In this document: positions 6,829-15,659 of the stretch, in pieces | Layout: each line of letters opens with the position of its first letter | Position numbering within the stretch: position 1 is the first letter of the stretch | Origin: Clostridia bacterium | Lineage (GTDB): Bacteria; Bacillota; Clostridia; Oscillospirales; CAG-272 | Length of the DNA: 51,456 bases | Reading direction: 5' to 3' | Assembly (NCBI GenBank): GCA_017625935.1 | Contig: JAGALA010000002.1 | Coordinates: forward strand, 1 to 51,456 | The notes under the pieces: model-generated | The model's database searches: none | Told to the model about the DNA's origin: nothing | What the model saw: only the letters and a program-made list of their open reading frames with translations | Program-made: the position numbers and the translations under genes

Positions 6829-8657
6829 GTTAGCTCCTTTCCAAGCTTATTTGCGCCACAGCCCGAGCATTTTTCCTTGCAGTTCGGTGTTGTCACGCTT
6901 TCGTAAGCCTTTTTGTTTTCGCTTATTAAGAAGCTCTTTGACACGCCAATATCGATAACGTCCCACGGCAAAATCTCATCATAGCCCATTTTGCGCGTCG
7001 CGTAGAAATCCATATCAATTCCAACGGAATCAAAGACGTCAAGCCAATTTTCGTAGCTGAAATACTCATCCCACGCATCAAAGCGCATTCCTCTTCTCTG
7101 CGCCTCGTAAATCGCTTTACTTAAACGCCTGTTGCCCTTTGAGAACACGGCTTCAAGGCGCGAAACCTTTGCCTCGTGCCAATTATAGCGAATTTTATGG
7201 TCGGTTATCTTCTCGGCTAAGAAAATTTGCTTATCTCTTAGGCTTTCAAGGCTGTCCTGACCCTCCCATTGGAACGGTGTGTGCGGCTTTGGCACAAAGC
7301 AGGAAACGGAAACAGTCACCGACACAGGACGGCGCGGGCGCCCCTCTGTCTTATAGTACTCATCAACAACGAGTGAGGCAAGGGTTGAAATGCCCTCAAT
7401 ATCCTCATACGTTTCAGTTGGCAAGCCGTTCATAAAATAGAGCTTCACCTGGCTTTTGCCGCCCTCAAAGGCAAGATGCACGGCGTTTAATAAATCCTTT
7501 TCGTAAAGGTTTTTGTTAATAGCATCGCGCAAGCGCTGTGTGCCTGCCTCAGGCGCAAAGGTAAGACCGCTTGAACGCACGCCCGAGATTTTACGCATAA
7601 GCTCACGCGTGAAGCTGTCGGCGCGAAGCGACGGCAACGAAAGATTTATCTTTTTCTTGTCTGTCCAGTCAAGGAGCAGGTCGGTTGCCTCGTGCAAGCA
7701 GGAATAGTCACTTATCGAAAGTGATGTTAGTGAAATTTCGTTATAGCCTGTGTTTTTGTAAATCGCCTGTGCCTGCGCGTTTAGTACCTCCGCGCTCTTT
7801 TCCCTGACAGGGCGATAAACCATACCCGCCTGACAGAAGCGACAACCGCGGATGCAGCCACGGAAGGTTTCAAGCATAATTCTGTCGTGTACGGTTTCAA
7901 TATACGGCATAACGGGCTTTAAGGGAAAATATGAGGTGTTTAAGTCGTTTACTATACGCTTTACAACCTTTTTCGGAACATCGTCATATTTCGGCTCAAA
8001 TTTACTTATTGTACCGTCCTCATTGTATTCCACGTCATAAAGTGACGGCACGTAAAAGCCCTCTAAGTGGCTTGCCTCACGCAAAAATGCACTTTTGGTA
8101 TATGTGCCGTCCTGCTTCATTTTTGTATAAAGCTCGGCAAGCTCGACAAGCGCTTCCTCACCCTCACCGATGCTGAAAATATCAAAGAATTCAGCCACGG
8201 GCTCAGCATTATAGGCGCAAGGACCTCCACCCAATATAATTGGGTCGCTCTCGTCTCTTTCACTTGCCCAGACGTTAAGCCCGGATAGGTCAATCATATT
8301 TATAGCGGTGGTATAGCAAAGCTCGTACTGCATTGAAATTGCCATAATATCAAAGTCCTTAATTTCGTCCTTTGATTCAAGCGTAAAGAGCCCTATACCG
8401 TTTTTGCGCATCTTCTCCTCCATATCGGGCCAAGGGGCGAAGCACCTTTCGCACCATACGTAGTCAAGCTCGTTAAGTGCGCCGTAAAGGATTTTCATAC
8501 CAAGGTTCGACATACCTATTTCATAGGTATCGGGGAAGCAAAACGCAATTCTTGTCTTAATTTTTTCTTTATCCTTGATGATTTGTCCGAACTCACCGCC
8601 CGTGTATCTTGCGGGCTTAGAAACGGATTTTAAGATTGTACTGATATTTTTTTGCAT
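6807..8657 (-). CDS. B12-binding-type radical SAM protein, TIGR03960 family
   Basis: A 616-residue protein with an N-terminal cobalamin-binding-like Rossmann domain (IAFCFPDTYEIGMSNLGM, ILGGGPCAYNAEP, SIGEGEEAL) and a radical-SAM core with the CxxxCxxC cluster motif at C268, C272 and C275 (RGCIRGCRFC). The C terminus adds a CxxxCxxC-x11-C group (NCKEKCSGCG to WCP) that could bind another metal centre. The substrate is not known for the family. It overlaps the upstream membrane gene by one base and DUF2344 by 22 bases. Confidence 0.9.
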   Translation of the reverse strand: MQKNISTILKSVSKPARYTGGEFGQIIKDKEKIKTRIAFCFPDTYEIGMSNLGMKILYGALNELDYVWCERCFAPWPDMEEKMRKNGIGLFTLESKDEIKDFDIMAISMQYELCYTTAINMIDLSGLNVWASERDESDPIILGGGPCAYNAEPVAEFFDIFSIGEGEEALVELAELYTKMKQDGTYTKSAFLREASHLEGFYVPSLYDVEYNEDGTISKFEPKYDDVPKKVVKRIVNDLNTSYFPLKPVMPYIETVHDRIMLETFRGCIRGCRFCQAGMVYRPVREKSAEVLNAQAQAIYKNTGYNEISLTSLSISDYSCLHEATDLLLDWTDKKKINLSLPSLRADSFTRELMRKISGVRSSGLTFAPEAGTQRLRDAINKNLYEKDLLNAVHLAFEGGKSQVKLYFMNGLPTETYEDIEGISTLASLVVDEYYKTEGRPRRPVSVTVSVSCFVPKPHTPFQWEGQDSLESLRDKQIFLAEKITDHKIRYNWHEAKVSRLEAVFSKGNRRLSKAIYEAQRRGMRFDAWDEYFSYENWLDVFDSVGIDMDFYATRKMGYDEILPWDVIDIGVSKSFLISENKKAYESVTTPNCKEKCSGCGANKLGKELTWCPHRK

Positions 8658-10810
8658 TATTTTTTACTCGGCATCATCAAAACGGTGATTACGTACATAA
8701 TTACGGCTGTTAATGCGTAAAGGAGCGATACAATAGCGGAATTAAATATTCCGATTATACCGAAAACGCCAAGACCAACGTATATAGTGCCCATAAGCGA
8801 GCATAAAACACCGACTGCCTTTAATACCTTTCTGGTTCTTACTATTCGACGGCACATTGTAATTGCGCGAAGGAGCGCCGACGAGGTTTGCTTTGAAACA
8901 ATTTTACCGTCGCATCTGTGTGTGCTTGACGGAATATCGTCATACGCCTCAAGCTTGATAACGCGTACTTCTTTTTTGGAGAAGCCGCCAAGGCGCTGAA
9001 TTAAATCATTGTTGATATTTGGGTCAAAGGTTCTGATTCCAATGGAAAGAGATTTTGAGTTCATCTTCTTCGTTGCCTTGACAAACTGCTGATTAAGCTC
9101 ATATTTTATATACATTTTTGAGCACAAAACGCCGTTGCACGCCATATACATAACCGACATATCGCTTTTTTCCTCGCGCTCGTTGCCAACCTCAATGCCC
9201 TGCGCGGTCATACCGTATTTATCGGCAAAAATCACGCTTTGACCGTCAACGCTAACGCTCAAATAGCTCCTGCCCGAGCAAACGAACTTTGTCCTTTGGC
9301 TCTTTGGCATTGCATCGTTCAAAACGGCATCGAAAACGTCAGCAAGTGGGCCGCCGATAACGGAAAAGCCGCTTGCCGCAAGATATGTAATTTTCTCGAT
9401 TGTATAGTCGTTATAGCCCATAATGTTCTTGATTTTAACATTACGCGGTGGGAATGCGGTTGTATCGTTAACCACAATAGCGCCAATCTCGGCAAACTCG
9501 CCAATCGCATCCTCGCCGATTATGGAAACGCCGTCATCGTCAAGCGCGGTGTTTGCAAGCAAGAACGGAACGCTGTATATAAACATAATTCCGACAGGCA
9601 AGATAAGCAAAAGCCCCACAAAGAACACGTTTAGAGAGTCATAGGCTGCAAAGAGCGGCTCAAGTGCGTGCGCCTCAATCTGCTCCTTGACCGTGATAAA
9701 CGCGAAAATCAACGCAAAAATAAATGGCAAAATAAGCGCGATAGCGTAATACGGCTTCAAAAACCTCGATGTCATAACGGGAGAGTTTGTGTTTAAGAAG
9801 TAGTTTTTAACAAACGGAGTTTTTGCCACGCGTGCAATTTTTCCTGTAAACTGACCGCTTGACGTGGTTGTAAAGGTGTCGTACTCCGCCTCGGCAGTAT
9901 TCTCATTTACTCTTTCAAGCACGAATTTTGACCTGTTTACGCTTAAAATATCAAAGCCGTAGCGCTCTCTTTTAATGTTAAAGAGCGTGTAAATCAAGCT
10001 GCCAAGCATTGTAAGCGCGGCAGGGAACGCAAAAAGCGTTACGTTAAAATCGTGCAAGATAAGCTCGCAAACAAGCGAAACCGCAAGCTGAACGAGCGAA
10101 ACGAGGAACACGATAGGAACGCAGCTCTCGGGCAAAAATTCCTTTGTGAAAATTGAGCGCGTGCCGTGATAAAGCTGCTCTCTTGCACAAACAGCAACTG
10201 CAACAAGGAGCGAAAGGCTCACAAGCATATGTATATATGGGTGCAAATTTACGTTTAGATATTCGGGGAGCCACGATGTATTCTTAAAGAGCGGGAAAAC
10301 AATCTCCCAAAGGAACAAAAACGCGGTGAAAACTAACGAGAAAATAAACCTTCTTGTCACGCCGCGCTTTGCGTAGCGATACATATCACGTATCTCTGCT
10401 CTTTGCGCAATATCCGTATATTCGTAGTCATTTGAGTGAATGTTGTCCTTGCCGAAATCTCCCTCCTCGGCAGGCTCAGTCGAAATAGTCTTATACGAGC
10501 CTGTTTCGCTAATGCCAAACGCCTTTTTAAACTGCTTGTCGGCATCGGTGGAGCTTGCATACTGCTCGTCAAGCTTAAAGCTTTCCTTCTCCTTTTCTGT
10601 GCCGTGGAAGGTCGCCGCGTAGCCATAATGGCGCTCGGGCTTATTTAATTGCTTTGTAACCTTGGTAAATATGGTTCTATCGGGGGAAACGAGGTCGTCC
10701 GTGTCATCCATTGTGTCGTTTATCTTAACCTCATCGCCAACGGAAATCTCGTCCGAATCGTCAAACGTAGCCACGCCCGAGTTTTCAAGGTCAATTCTCT
10801 TTTCGTCCAT
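8657..10810 (-). CDS. P-type-ATPase-like membrane protein lacking the catalytic DKTGT motif
   Basis: A 717-residue membrane protein. An acidic soluble N terminus (1-150) is followed by four hydrophobic segments (about 154-176, 190-210, 230-250, 256-278), a soluble loop, two more (353-375, 393-418), a large soluble part and a final hydrophobic pair (about 655-713). The layout of segments, the spacing from the sixth helix to IVVNDTTAF (446-453) and the ending CRRIVRTRKVLKA resemble P1-type ATPases. DKTGT is replaced by DTTAF and no TGE or GDGxND is seen. Inference: a non-pumping relative. It lies 14 bases after rlmB and overlaps the radical-SAM gene by one base. Confidence 0.5.
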   Translation of the reverse strand: MDEKRIDLENSGVATFDDSDEISVGDEVKINDTMDDTDDLVSPDRTIFTKVTKQLNKPERHYGYAATFHGTEKEKESFKLDEQYASSTDADKQFKKAFGISETGSYKTISTEPAEEGDFGKDNIHSNDYEYTDIAQRAEIRDMYRYAKRGVTRRFIFSLVFTAFLFLWEIVFPLFKNTSWLPEYLNVNLHPYIHMLVSLSLLVAVAVCAREQLYHGTRSIFTKEFLPESCVPIVFLVSLVQLAVSLVCELILHDFNVTLFAFPAALTMLGSLIYTLFNIKRERYGFDILSVNRSKFVLERVNENTAEAEYDTFTTTSSGQFTGKIARVAKTPFVKNYFLNTNSPVMTSRFLKPYYAIALILPFIFALIFAFITVKEQIEAHALEPLFAAYDSLNVFFVGLLLILPVGIMFIYSVPFLLANTALDDDGVSIIGEDAIGEFAEIGAIVVNDTTAFPPRNVKIKNIMGYNDYTIEKITYLAASGFSVIGGPLADVFDAVLNDAMPKSQRTKFVCSGRSYLSVSVDGQSVIFADKYGMTAQGIEVGNEREEKSDMSVMYMACNGVLCSKMYIKYELNQQFVKATKKMNSKSLSIGIRTFDPNINNDLIQRLGGFSKKEVRVIKLEAYDDIPSSTHRCDGKIVSKQTSSALLRAITMCRRIVRTRKVLKAVGVLCSLMGTIYVGLGVFGIIGIFNSAIVSLLYALTAVIMYVITVLMMPSKK

Positions 10811-10823
10811 TTCTTCTCCTTCC

Positions 10824-11687
10824 TTATTTACCCCTTTGCACGCGCGCCACGTGGCAAAGAATAACCGATGCCGCGGTGGAAACGTTCAAGGAATTTACCT
10901 TGCCGTACATTGGGATTGATACTATATAGTCGCTATTCTCTTTTACAATTCTTGAAACGCCGTTGCCCTCAGAGCCAAGTACAATGGCACAGGCGCAGTC
11001 AAAATCCGTTTCGTAGTACGGCGCGCCGCCTGCTTCAGCTGAGAAAATCCAAACGCCCTTTTTCTTTAGCTGCTCAACCGTGGTTGCAATGTTTGAAACC
11101 TTGGCAATGAGCATATGCTCAATTGCGCCCGCTGACGATTTGTAAACCGTTGGGGTGATGCCGACCGCACGGCGCTTGGGTATGATAACTCCGTGTGCGC
11201 CCGCACATTCCGCGCATCTTATCAGCGCACCGAGATTGTGTGGATCCTCAATTGAGTCGGCAATTACAAGAAACGGCTTTTCACCGCGCTCGGAAGCAAG
11301 AGCGAGCATATCGTCAATCGTTGAATATTCCTTAAGCGAAGCAATTGCAACAATGCCCTGATGGTTTGTCCCCTCGGCAAGCGCATCAAGCTTTTGCACC
11401 TCTGCCTCGACAACGGCAATGCCGCGCTCAATAGCCTCTGCCACCAAAACTGTGATGGAGCCCTCGCGCGCACCGCCCTTCTTTACGTATATTTTCTCTA
11501 TTCCGCGCTCGCTTTTGAGCAGCTCACGCACAGCGTTTCTGCCAACGACAACTCCGTCGTCCTCTTTTTCAAATTGAGCATCACCACCGCCAAAGGAGTA
11601 CTGCTTTTTCTCAAATTTTCTGTTGTTCCCCTTAAAGCCGTCGTTGCCCTTAAAGCCACCGCGGCAATTATCGTTATTGTAAGCCAT
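10824..11687 (-). CDS. rlmB: TrmH/SpoU-family 23S rRNA 2'-O-methyltransferase (RlmB type)
   Basis: A 287-residue SPOUT methyltransferase. After a basic/Gly-Asn-rich N-terminal extension (about 35 residues) come the substrate-binding domain (VVGRNAVRELL) and the knotted SPOUT domain with LVIADSIEDPHNLGALIRCA, the IVLGSEGNGVSR SAM loop and PMYGKVNSLNVSTAASV. RlmB methylates G2251 of 23S rRNA; TrmH-family relatives can differ in substrate. Clustering with a sigma-H-like gene is common in Clostridia. A promoter lies upstream at 11731-11759. Confidence 0.88.
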   Translation of the reverse strand: MAYNNDNCRGGFKGNDGFKGNNRKFEKKQYSFGGGDAQFEKEDDGVVVGRNAVRELLKSERGIEKIYVKKGGAREGSITVLVAEAIERGIAVVEAEVQKLDALAEGTNHQGIVAIASLKEYSTIDDMLALASERGEKPFLVIADSIEDPHNLGALIRCAECAGAHGVIIPKRRAVGITPTVYKSSAGAIEHMLIAKVSNIATTVEQLKKKGVWIFSAEAGGAPYYETDFDCACAIVLGSEGNGVSRIVKENSDYIVSIPMYGKVNSLNVSTAASVILCHVARVQRGK

Positions 11688-11730
11688 GAATCTAACCTCA
11701 CAAATTAAAGATTATAGTTATAGATAATAT

Positions 11731-11759
11731 ATTATAACATAAAATCGCGCGTTTGTACA
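11731..11759 (-). promoter_or_regulatory. Sigma-A-type promoter for rlmB
   Basis: On the minus strand TGTACA (11754-11759) and TATAAT (11731-11736) are separated by 17 bases; TG sits one base before the -10, an extended -10. It lies 44 bases upstream of the rlmB start and downstream of the terminator at 11863, so rlmB and its followers form a separate unit. Confidence 0.6.
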
Positions 11760-11862
11760 GTATAAAAAATATTTTTGCGCGATTATTTTGCGAAATTTTT
11801 TGCGTGCGAGTGCGCGATAATAATGAATTGCGACGAGATTGCAATTCTTTTGCGCGGAGCAC

Positions 11863-11892
11863 AAAAAAAGAAGGCTCATCGCCTTCTTTTTT
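11863..11892. terminator. Terminator downstream of the zinc-ribbon gene
   Basis: AAGAAGGC-TCATC-GCCTTCTT with A run and T run on either side, so it can work in both directions. It lies just after the stop of the zinc-ribbon gene at 11901 and ends that transcript. Confidence 0.85.
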
Positions 11893-11900
11893 ATATGCTA

Positions 11901-12185
11901 TTATTCCTCAACAGCGGCTGTCCTTTTAGCGTAGCATTCGCTACAGTAAACAGGCTTCTCGTTGTTTGGTTGGAAAGGAACCTTTGCTTCTTTTCCACAC
12001 TCAGCACAAACTGTTGTAAAAAGCTCTCTCGGTGCTTTCGCAGCATTCTTCTTGGCATCGCGGCATGCTTTGCAGCGCTTCGGCTCATTTACGAGTCCCT
12101 TTTCAGCATAGAACTCTTGCTCACCGGCTGTGAAAACGAATTCGTTTCCGCAATCCTTGCATACCAATGTCTTGTCCTCAAACAT
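11901..12185 (-). CDS. Small zinc-ribbon protein with two CxxC pairs per half
   Basis: A 94-residue protein with four CxxC pairs: CKDC and CKAC in the first half (a probable zinc-binding zf-trcl-like module), CAEC and CSEC in the second half, the latter around PFQPNNEKPVYC. Proteins of this plan are frequent in Clostridia and are expected to bind two zinc ions; the partner is unknown. It lies between the sigma factor gene and rlmB and has its own terminator. Confidence 0.75.
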   Translation of the reverse strand: MFEDKTLVCKDCGNEFVFTAGEQEFYAEKGLVNEPKRCKACRDAKKNAAKAPRELFTTVCAECGKEAKVPFQPNNEKPVYCSECYAKRTAAVEE

Positions 12186-12232
12186 CTTTTCTCTCCTCTA
12201 AAAATTTAATATACAAAGCTTTCGCTGAGTAT

Positions 12233-12778
12233 TCAACCAATAATTCCTTTAAGCTTCGACCTGATCCTGAAAATTGCATTATTCACGGATTTTTCGCTCT
12301 TACCGACATTCTTTGAAATTTCACTTGCCCTTTTTCCTTCAATGTAGAGGGCAAATACATTTTTTTCGTATGGAGATAAAGAGTTTTCTGCAAGTGCAAG
12401 CAGCTTTGTTCCAAGCTCTTTTGTCAAGTATGCGTCATCAGGTGACGTCACGCCCGCTTGGATTTTAAGCTCGCCCCTTTTGCGCTTTTGTGATTTGAAT
12501 TTCCTCACTAATGAAACAAGGCGGTTTCGTATGCACGCCTTTGCGTACGCGCCAAAGGTAACTACCGAATTATTTATATCATATGATTTAACCGCATCGA
12601 AAAATGCCATTTGTGCTTCCTGCAGAAAGTCGTCACCGACCTCGCCGTATTCACGGCACATAGAAGAGTATTTTTGGGAAAGACTATTGATAAGCGGCTT
12701 ATATTGCCTTGCAAGCCTCGAAAAAGCGATGCTGCTACCGTCTCTTGCCATCAAGATAAGCTCCGAATTTTCCTCCAT
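12233..12778 (-). CDS. RNA polymerase sigma factor, sigma-H-like
   Basis: A 181-residue sigma-70-family protein with region 2 (RQYKPLINSLSQKY to DFLQEAQMAFFDAVKSYD and FGAYAKACIRNRLVSLVRK) and region 4 (LSPYEKNVFALYIEGKRASE, KSVNNAIFRIRSKLKG). It lacks regions 1.1 and 3. Position beside rlmB matches SigH of Clostridia, the stationary-phase/early-sporulation sigma factor, but the protein is shorter and more divergent than classical SigH, so another alternative sigma is possible. It has a consensus promoter at 12817-12845. Confidence 0.75.
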   Translation of the reverse strand: MEENSELILMARDGSSIAFSRLARQYKPLINSLSQKYSSMCREYGEVGDDFLQEAQMAFFDAVKSYDINNSVVTFGAYAKACIRNRLVSLVRKFKSQKRKRGELKIQAGVTSPDDAYLTKELGTKLLALAENSLSPYEKNVFALYIEGKRASEISKNVGKSEKSVNNAIFRIRSKLKGIIG

Positions 12779-12816
12779 AATACCTCATTTCCGCGGTTTA
12801 TCACTACGATAATCTA

Positions 12817-12845
12817 ATTATAACAGTAATATTACCTTTTGTCAA
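12817..12845 (-). promoter_or_regulatory. Consensus sigma-A promoter of the sigma factor gene
   Basis: TTGACA (12840-12845 on the minus strand), a 17-base spacer and TATAAT (12817-12822). A second TTGACA lies about 13 bases further upstream. Both boxes match consensus exactly, so strong vegetative transcription is expected. The site is 39 bases from the start codon. Confidence 0.85.
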
Positions 12846-12944
12846 GTGTTTTTTGTCAAAATCAATAAAATATTTTACACATACTTGCTTTTTTTGTGCA
12901 TTTTAACAAAATTTGCTATATTTTGTAAAATTTACGTAAAGCAA

Positions 12945-13490
12945 TCAGCGCTCGAAAATATAATTGCGCTCGCCCGATACAAGTGCCATTGTGCCCTGGA
13001 AAACAACCTCGGGACGGCGGCGGAAGTTTAGGAGCATTGTGTCTGCTTCCTTTTCGCTATCTACGTCTATATTGATTTCAAGCACGCGTCTGCCCTTTTC
13101 GACAATTTCGCAGTGAACGCTGAATTTTGTGCCGTCAATGGGTGTTTTGTGACAATTTATTATCGCGCCGCGCTTCTCAAATGAAAGATATCTTATTGCG
13201 CTGCGATAGCTCGCTTCCTTAATCGAGCTTGAAATTTGGTCGCTAAGCGCCATTTCAATTCTCTTGCCCGATTCCGAAACGCAATACGTCACCTCGCCCC
13301 TTTCGTCAGGCTTGCCCGAGTCTATAAGGTGTCCCGCCTCAATAAGCTCCGTGAAGCAGTCACCGCACTCAAAGTAGCCCGCTATGCTCTCTTGAGAAAG
13401 AATGGAGCAAATGTCGTTACAGTTCACCGCGTAGCCTATTCTATCCATCAAGTGAAGAATAAAAATTTTAATTTCGCTCTTGTCCTTCAT
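12945..13490 (-). CDS. DUF4364-family winged-helix-like protein
   Basis: A 181-residue protein of a family widespread in Clostridia, probably DNA-binding through an N-terminal winged helix (EIKIFILHLMDRIGYAVNCN, FTELIEAGHLIDSG). I place the start at 13490 because GAGGAG lies just upstream; a longer open frame to 13535 lacks such a site. Divergent to gpr. The target is unknown. Confidence 0.75.
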   Translation of the reverse strand: MKDKSEIKIFILHLMDRIGYAVNCNDICSILSQESIAGYFECGDCFTELIEAGHLIDSGKPDERGEVTYCVSESGKRIEMALSDQISSSIKEASYRSAIRYLSFEKRGAIINCHKTPIDGTKFSVHCEIVEKGRRVLEINIDVDSEKEADTMLLNFRRRPEVVFQGTMALVSGERNYIFER

Positions 13491-13586
13491 ATTTCTCCTC
13501 TTGCCACAAAAGTGGCTAAAATTAAATTCGTACATATTATTCTATCATATATAGAAGAATTTATCAAGAAATATTTTAGGAGAAAA

Positions 13587-14375
13587 ATGAATTTCGACAA
13601 AAAAATGCTCGCGTGTGAGTGCCTTGGCGAGATGGGCAAGGAAGAAAACGGCGGAATTATATCGAGTGTGATAAACCACGAGGGAATTGATATTGTCAAA
13701 ACGGTAATTACAAGCGAGAGTGCATCAAAAAAATACGGGCGCGAGATTGGCACGTACTTAACCGTGTGTCAGGGTGAGCTATATAGGGGTGGGGACTTTC
13801 TCTGCGACAAGCTTGCGCGTGCAGTTTCCTTTTCGCTCAGCTCGCTAATTTCAGAGCTTGAGCCCAAGCCAAAAAATTTTCTTTTCGTCGGGCTTGGCAA
13901 CCGCGAGCTTTCAAGTGACAAAATAGGCGTTGGAATTTGCGATTACCTTGCGCCAATTCAGCCAAAAAACAGACACTCCCCCACCCTTTCCGTAATTTCC
14001 CCCGGGGTTTTGGCTTCAGGTGGAATTGAGGCGACTGACCATATAAGGGGGCTTATTTACGCCAAGCATTTTGACTGCGTCATAGTTGCGGACTCGCTAT
14101 TAACCGCCAAGCCCGAAAGACTGCTCACCACTGTTCAAATTTCAAACACAAGCATCACTCCCGCAAGCGGCACACGTGCCTATGACGGTGCAGACGCGCC
14201 GAAAATGAAGGAAATCTCGCGCAAGACGCTCGGTGTGCATGTTGTTTCCCTTGGCGTTCCGACAATAATTTCCTTTGATGAGAGGCTATATACGCCATAT
14301 ACGATAGATTTGGAGATTGAGCCAATCGCAAAAATAATTGCGGATGCAATTAATATTTTCCTTACCGAAAACTGA
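13587..14375 (+). CDS. gpr: Germination protease GPR
   Basis: A 262-residue aspartic-type endopeptidase that degrades small acid-soluble spore proteins at germination. Family segments present: FVGLGNRELSSDKIG, ISPGVLASGGIEATDHI, VIVADSLLTAKPERLLTTVQ, ITPASGTRAY and TLGVHVVSLGVPTII. The acidic residue in VADSL corresponds to a conserved active-site region. The start at 13587 follows AGGAG; the frame runs further upstream without a ribosome site. The following gene is spoIIP, the usual partner. Confidence 0.92.
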   Translation: MNFDKKMLACECLGEMGKEENGGIISSVINHEGIDIVKTVITSESASKKYGREIGTYLTVCQGELYRGGDFLCDKLARAVSFSLSSLISELEPKPKNFLFVGLGNRELSSDKIGVGICDYLAPIQPKNRHSPTLSVISPGVLASGGIEATDHIRGLIYAKHFDCVIVADSLLTAKPERLLTTVQISNTSITPASGTRAYDGADAPKMKEISRKTLGVHVVSLGVPTIISFDERLYTPYTIDLEIEPIAKIIADAINIFLTEN

Positions 14376-14459
14376 CACACTCCTCACTTCTCTGCGTCTT
14401 ACGTGCATATTTCAAAATTGCTTGTCATACTATTTAACAAAAAAGGAAGCGAGGAAGAA

Positions 14460-15587
14460 ATGGAAGGCAAGGATTTAATTTTAGTTAAAGGCGAGAACGA
14501 GGTTTATTTGGAAAAACGAAGGAATCGAGTAAATTTGAGGCGCACTCTGGCGCGTCTTTTCCTTCTTGCTTTGGTCGCCTGCGTGATTTTGTGTGCGGTT
14601 TTTCTTTTGCCAAGGGTGAAGGCTTTTTGGGGCTCGGGCGGTCTTGACATGATTTTGGAAAATTTGAAAATTAGCGCTCTGAAAAAGCCAAGCAATCAAG
14701 GCGCGCAAGGCAATCAAGGCGTGCAAGGCAATCAAGGCGGATCACAGAACAATCAAAACAATCAAAATCAGACACAGGGTGGGCAAAATGGGACACTCGA
14801 CACGGAAAATGAGGACGAAAAAATCCCCGGCGGCGCTTACAAAATCGAGATCGCAACAAAGGAATATAAAATAACAAATGAAACAAAAATAGAGCTCGAC
14901 ACGTCTGCGCCGAGCTTAGTTTCACCGTTTGAAATTAAAAACAAATACGGCGGTGAAGCGCCGCTTGTTTTGATAACCCATCGCGCACCCAAGGAGTGTT
15001 ATTCAAACGGAAAATACTACACCGAAAAGAGTGATTTTTACAGCGATAGCGAAAATATCGCCGCGCTTGCCAAGGAGCTTTCGGGCAAGCTGAACGCGCT
15101 CGGCATAAAAACGCTATATTTAGATGAGGAATATGCCAAGGGAACTATTTACGGTACACTAAACGAGTACGAAAAATCCTTAAACGAGGTTCTTTCTCGC
15201 TATCCGAGCATTAGCTACGTGTTTTCCCTTTCGCGCGGCATTTACATAAATGACAGTATGTCGCTTGAGCGCGAGGCGGTTTCAGTAGGCGGCGAAAAAT
15301 GTGCGCAAATCCGCATAATAAGCGGCACAGGCGGCGAAAAAATGAGCGAGGCACAGGGGGAAAACGTGTCCTTTGCGCTCGATTTTGCAAGCAAGATAAA
15401 CGAAAGCTCCCCGAATTTTGTGTGCGAGAGCAAAATTGCGCGCTTCCCTCTTGGGCAAAACATTTCCCCTTTTGCGCTCGATGTTGAGCTTGGCACTTAC
15501 GCCAACACGTATGACGAAGCAAAAGAAAGCACCCATCGCCTCGCGACGTTAATTTTTGAGTATCTGAGTGCGGTGGGCTCTGAATAA
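14460..15587 (+). CDS. spoIIP: SpoIIP-like engulfment protein
   Basis: A 375-residue protein with an N-terminal membrane segment (LFLLALVACVILCAVFLLP), an extracytoplasmic low-complexity linker of NQG/GVQ repeats and a C-terminal SpoIIP-type domain. SpoIIP is an amidase/endopeptidase driving engulfment during sporulation with SpoIID and SpoIIM. Position after gpr is canonical. The first metal-ligand His is present (LITHRAPKE) and the late Glu (DVELGTYANT) too, but the usual central IHRD is replaced by SLSRG, so one catalytic His is not visible. Start chosen at 14460 (AGGAAG upstream), not the earlier ATG at 14403. Confidence 0.82.
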   Translation: MEGKDLILVKGENEVYLEKRRNRVNLRRTLARLFLLALVACVILCAVFLLPRVKAFWGSGGLDMILENLKISALKKPSNQGAQGNQGVQGNQGGSQNNQNNQNQTQGGQNGTLDTENEDEKIPGGAYKIEIATKEYKITNETKIELDTSAPSLVSPFEIKNKYGGEAPLVLITHRAPKECYSNGKYYTEKSDFYSDSENIAALAKELSGKLNALGIKTLYLDEEYAKGTIYGTLNEYEKSLNEVLSRYPSISYVFSLSRGIYINDSMSLEREAVSVGGEKCAQIRIISGTGGEKMSEAQGENVSFALDFASKINESSPNFVCESKIARFPLGQNISPFALDVELGTYANTYDEAKESTHRLATLIFEYLSAVGSE

Positions 15588-15659
15588 TATCACGCCCTTT
15601 CACTTAAAAAAGCGCGGCTTCGAGCTTATCAAATGCGGTGAGTCTTATGCTTCCGCACG

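Noticed and set aside
13236..13586. N-terminal extension of gpr
   Set aside because: The frame is open, but it overlaps the divergent DUF4364 gene and the residues do not resemble GPR; a good ribosome site precedes 13587.
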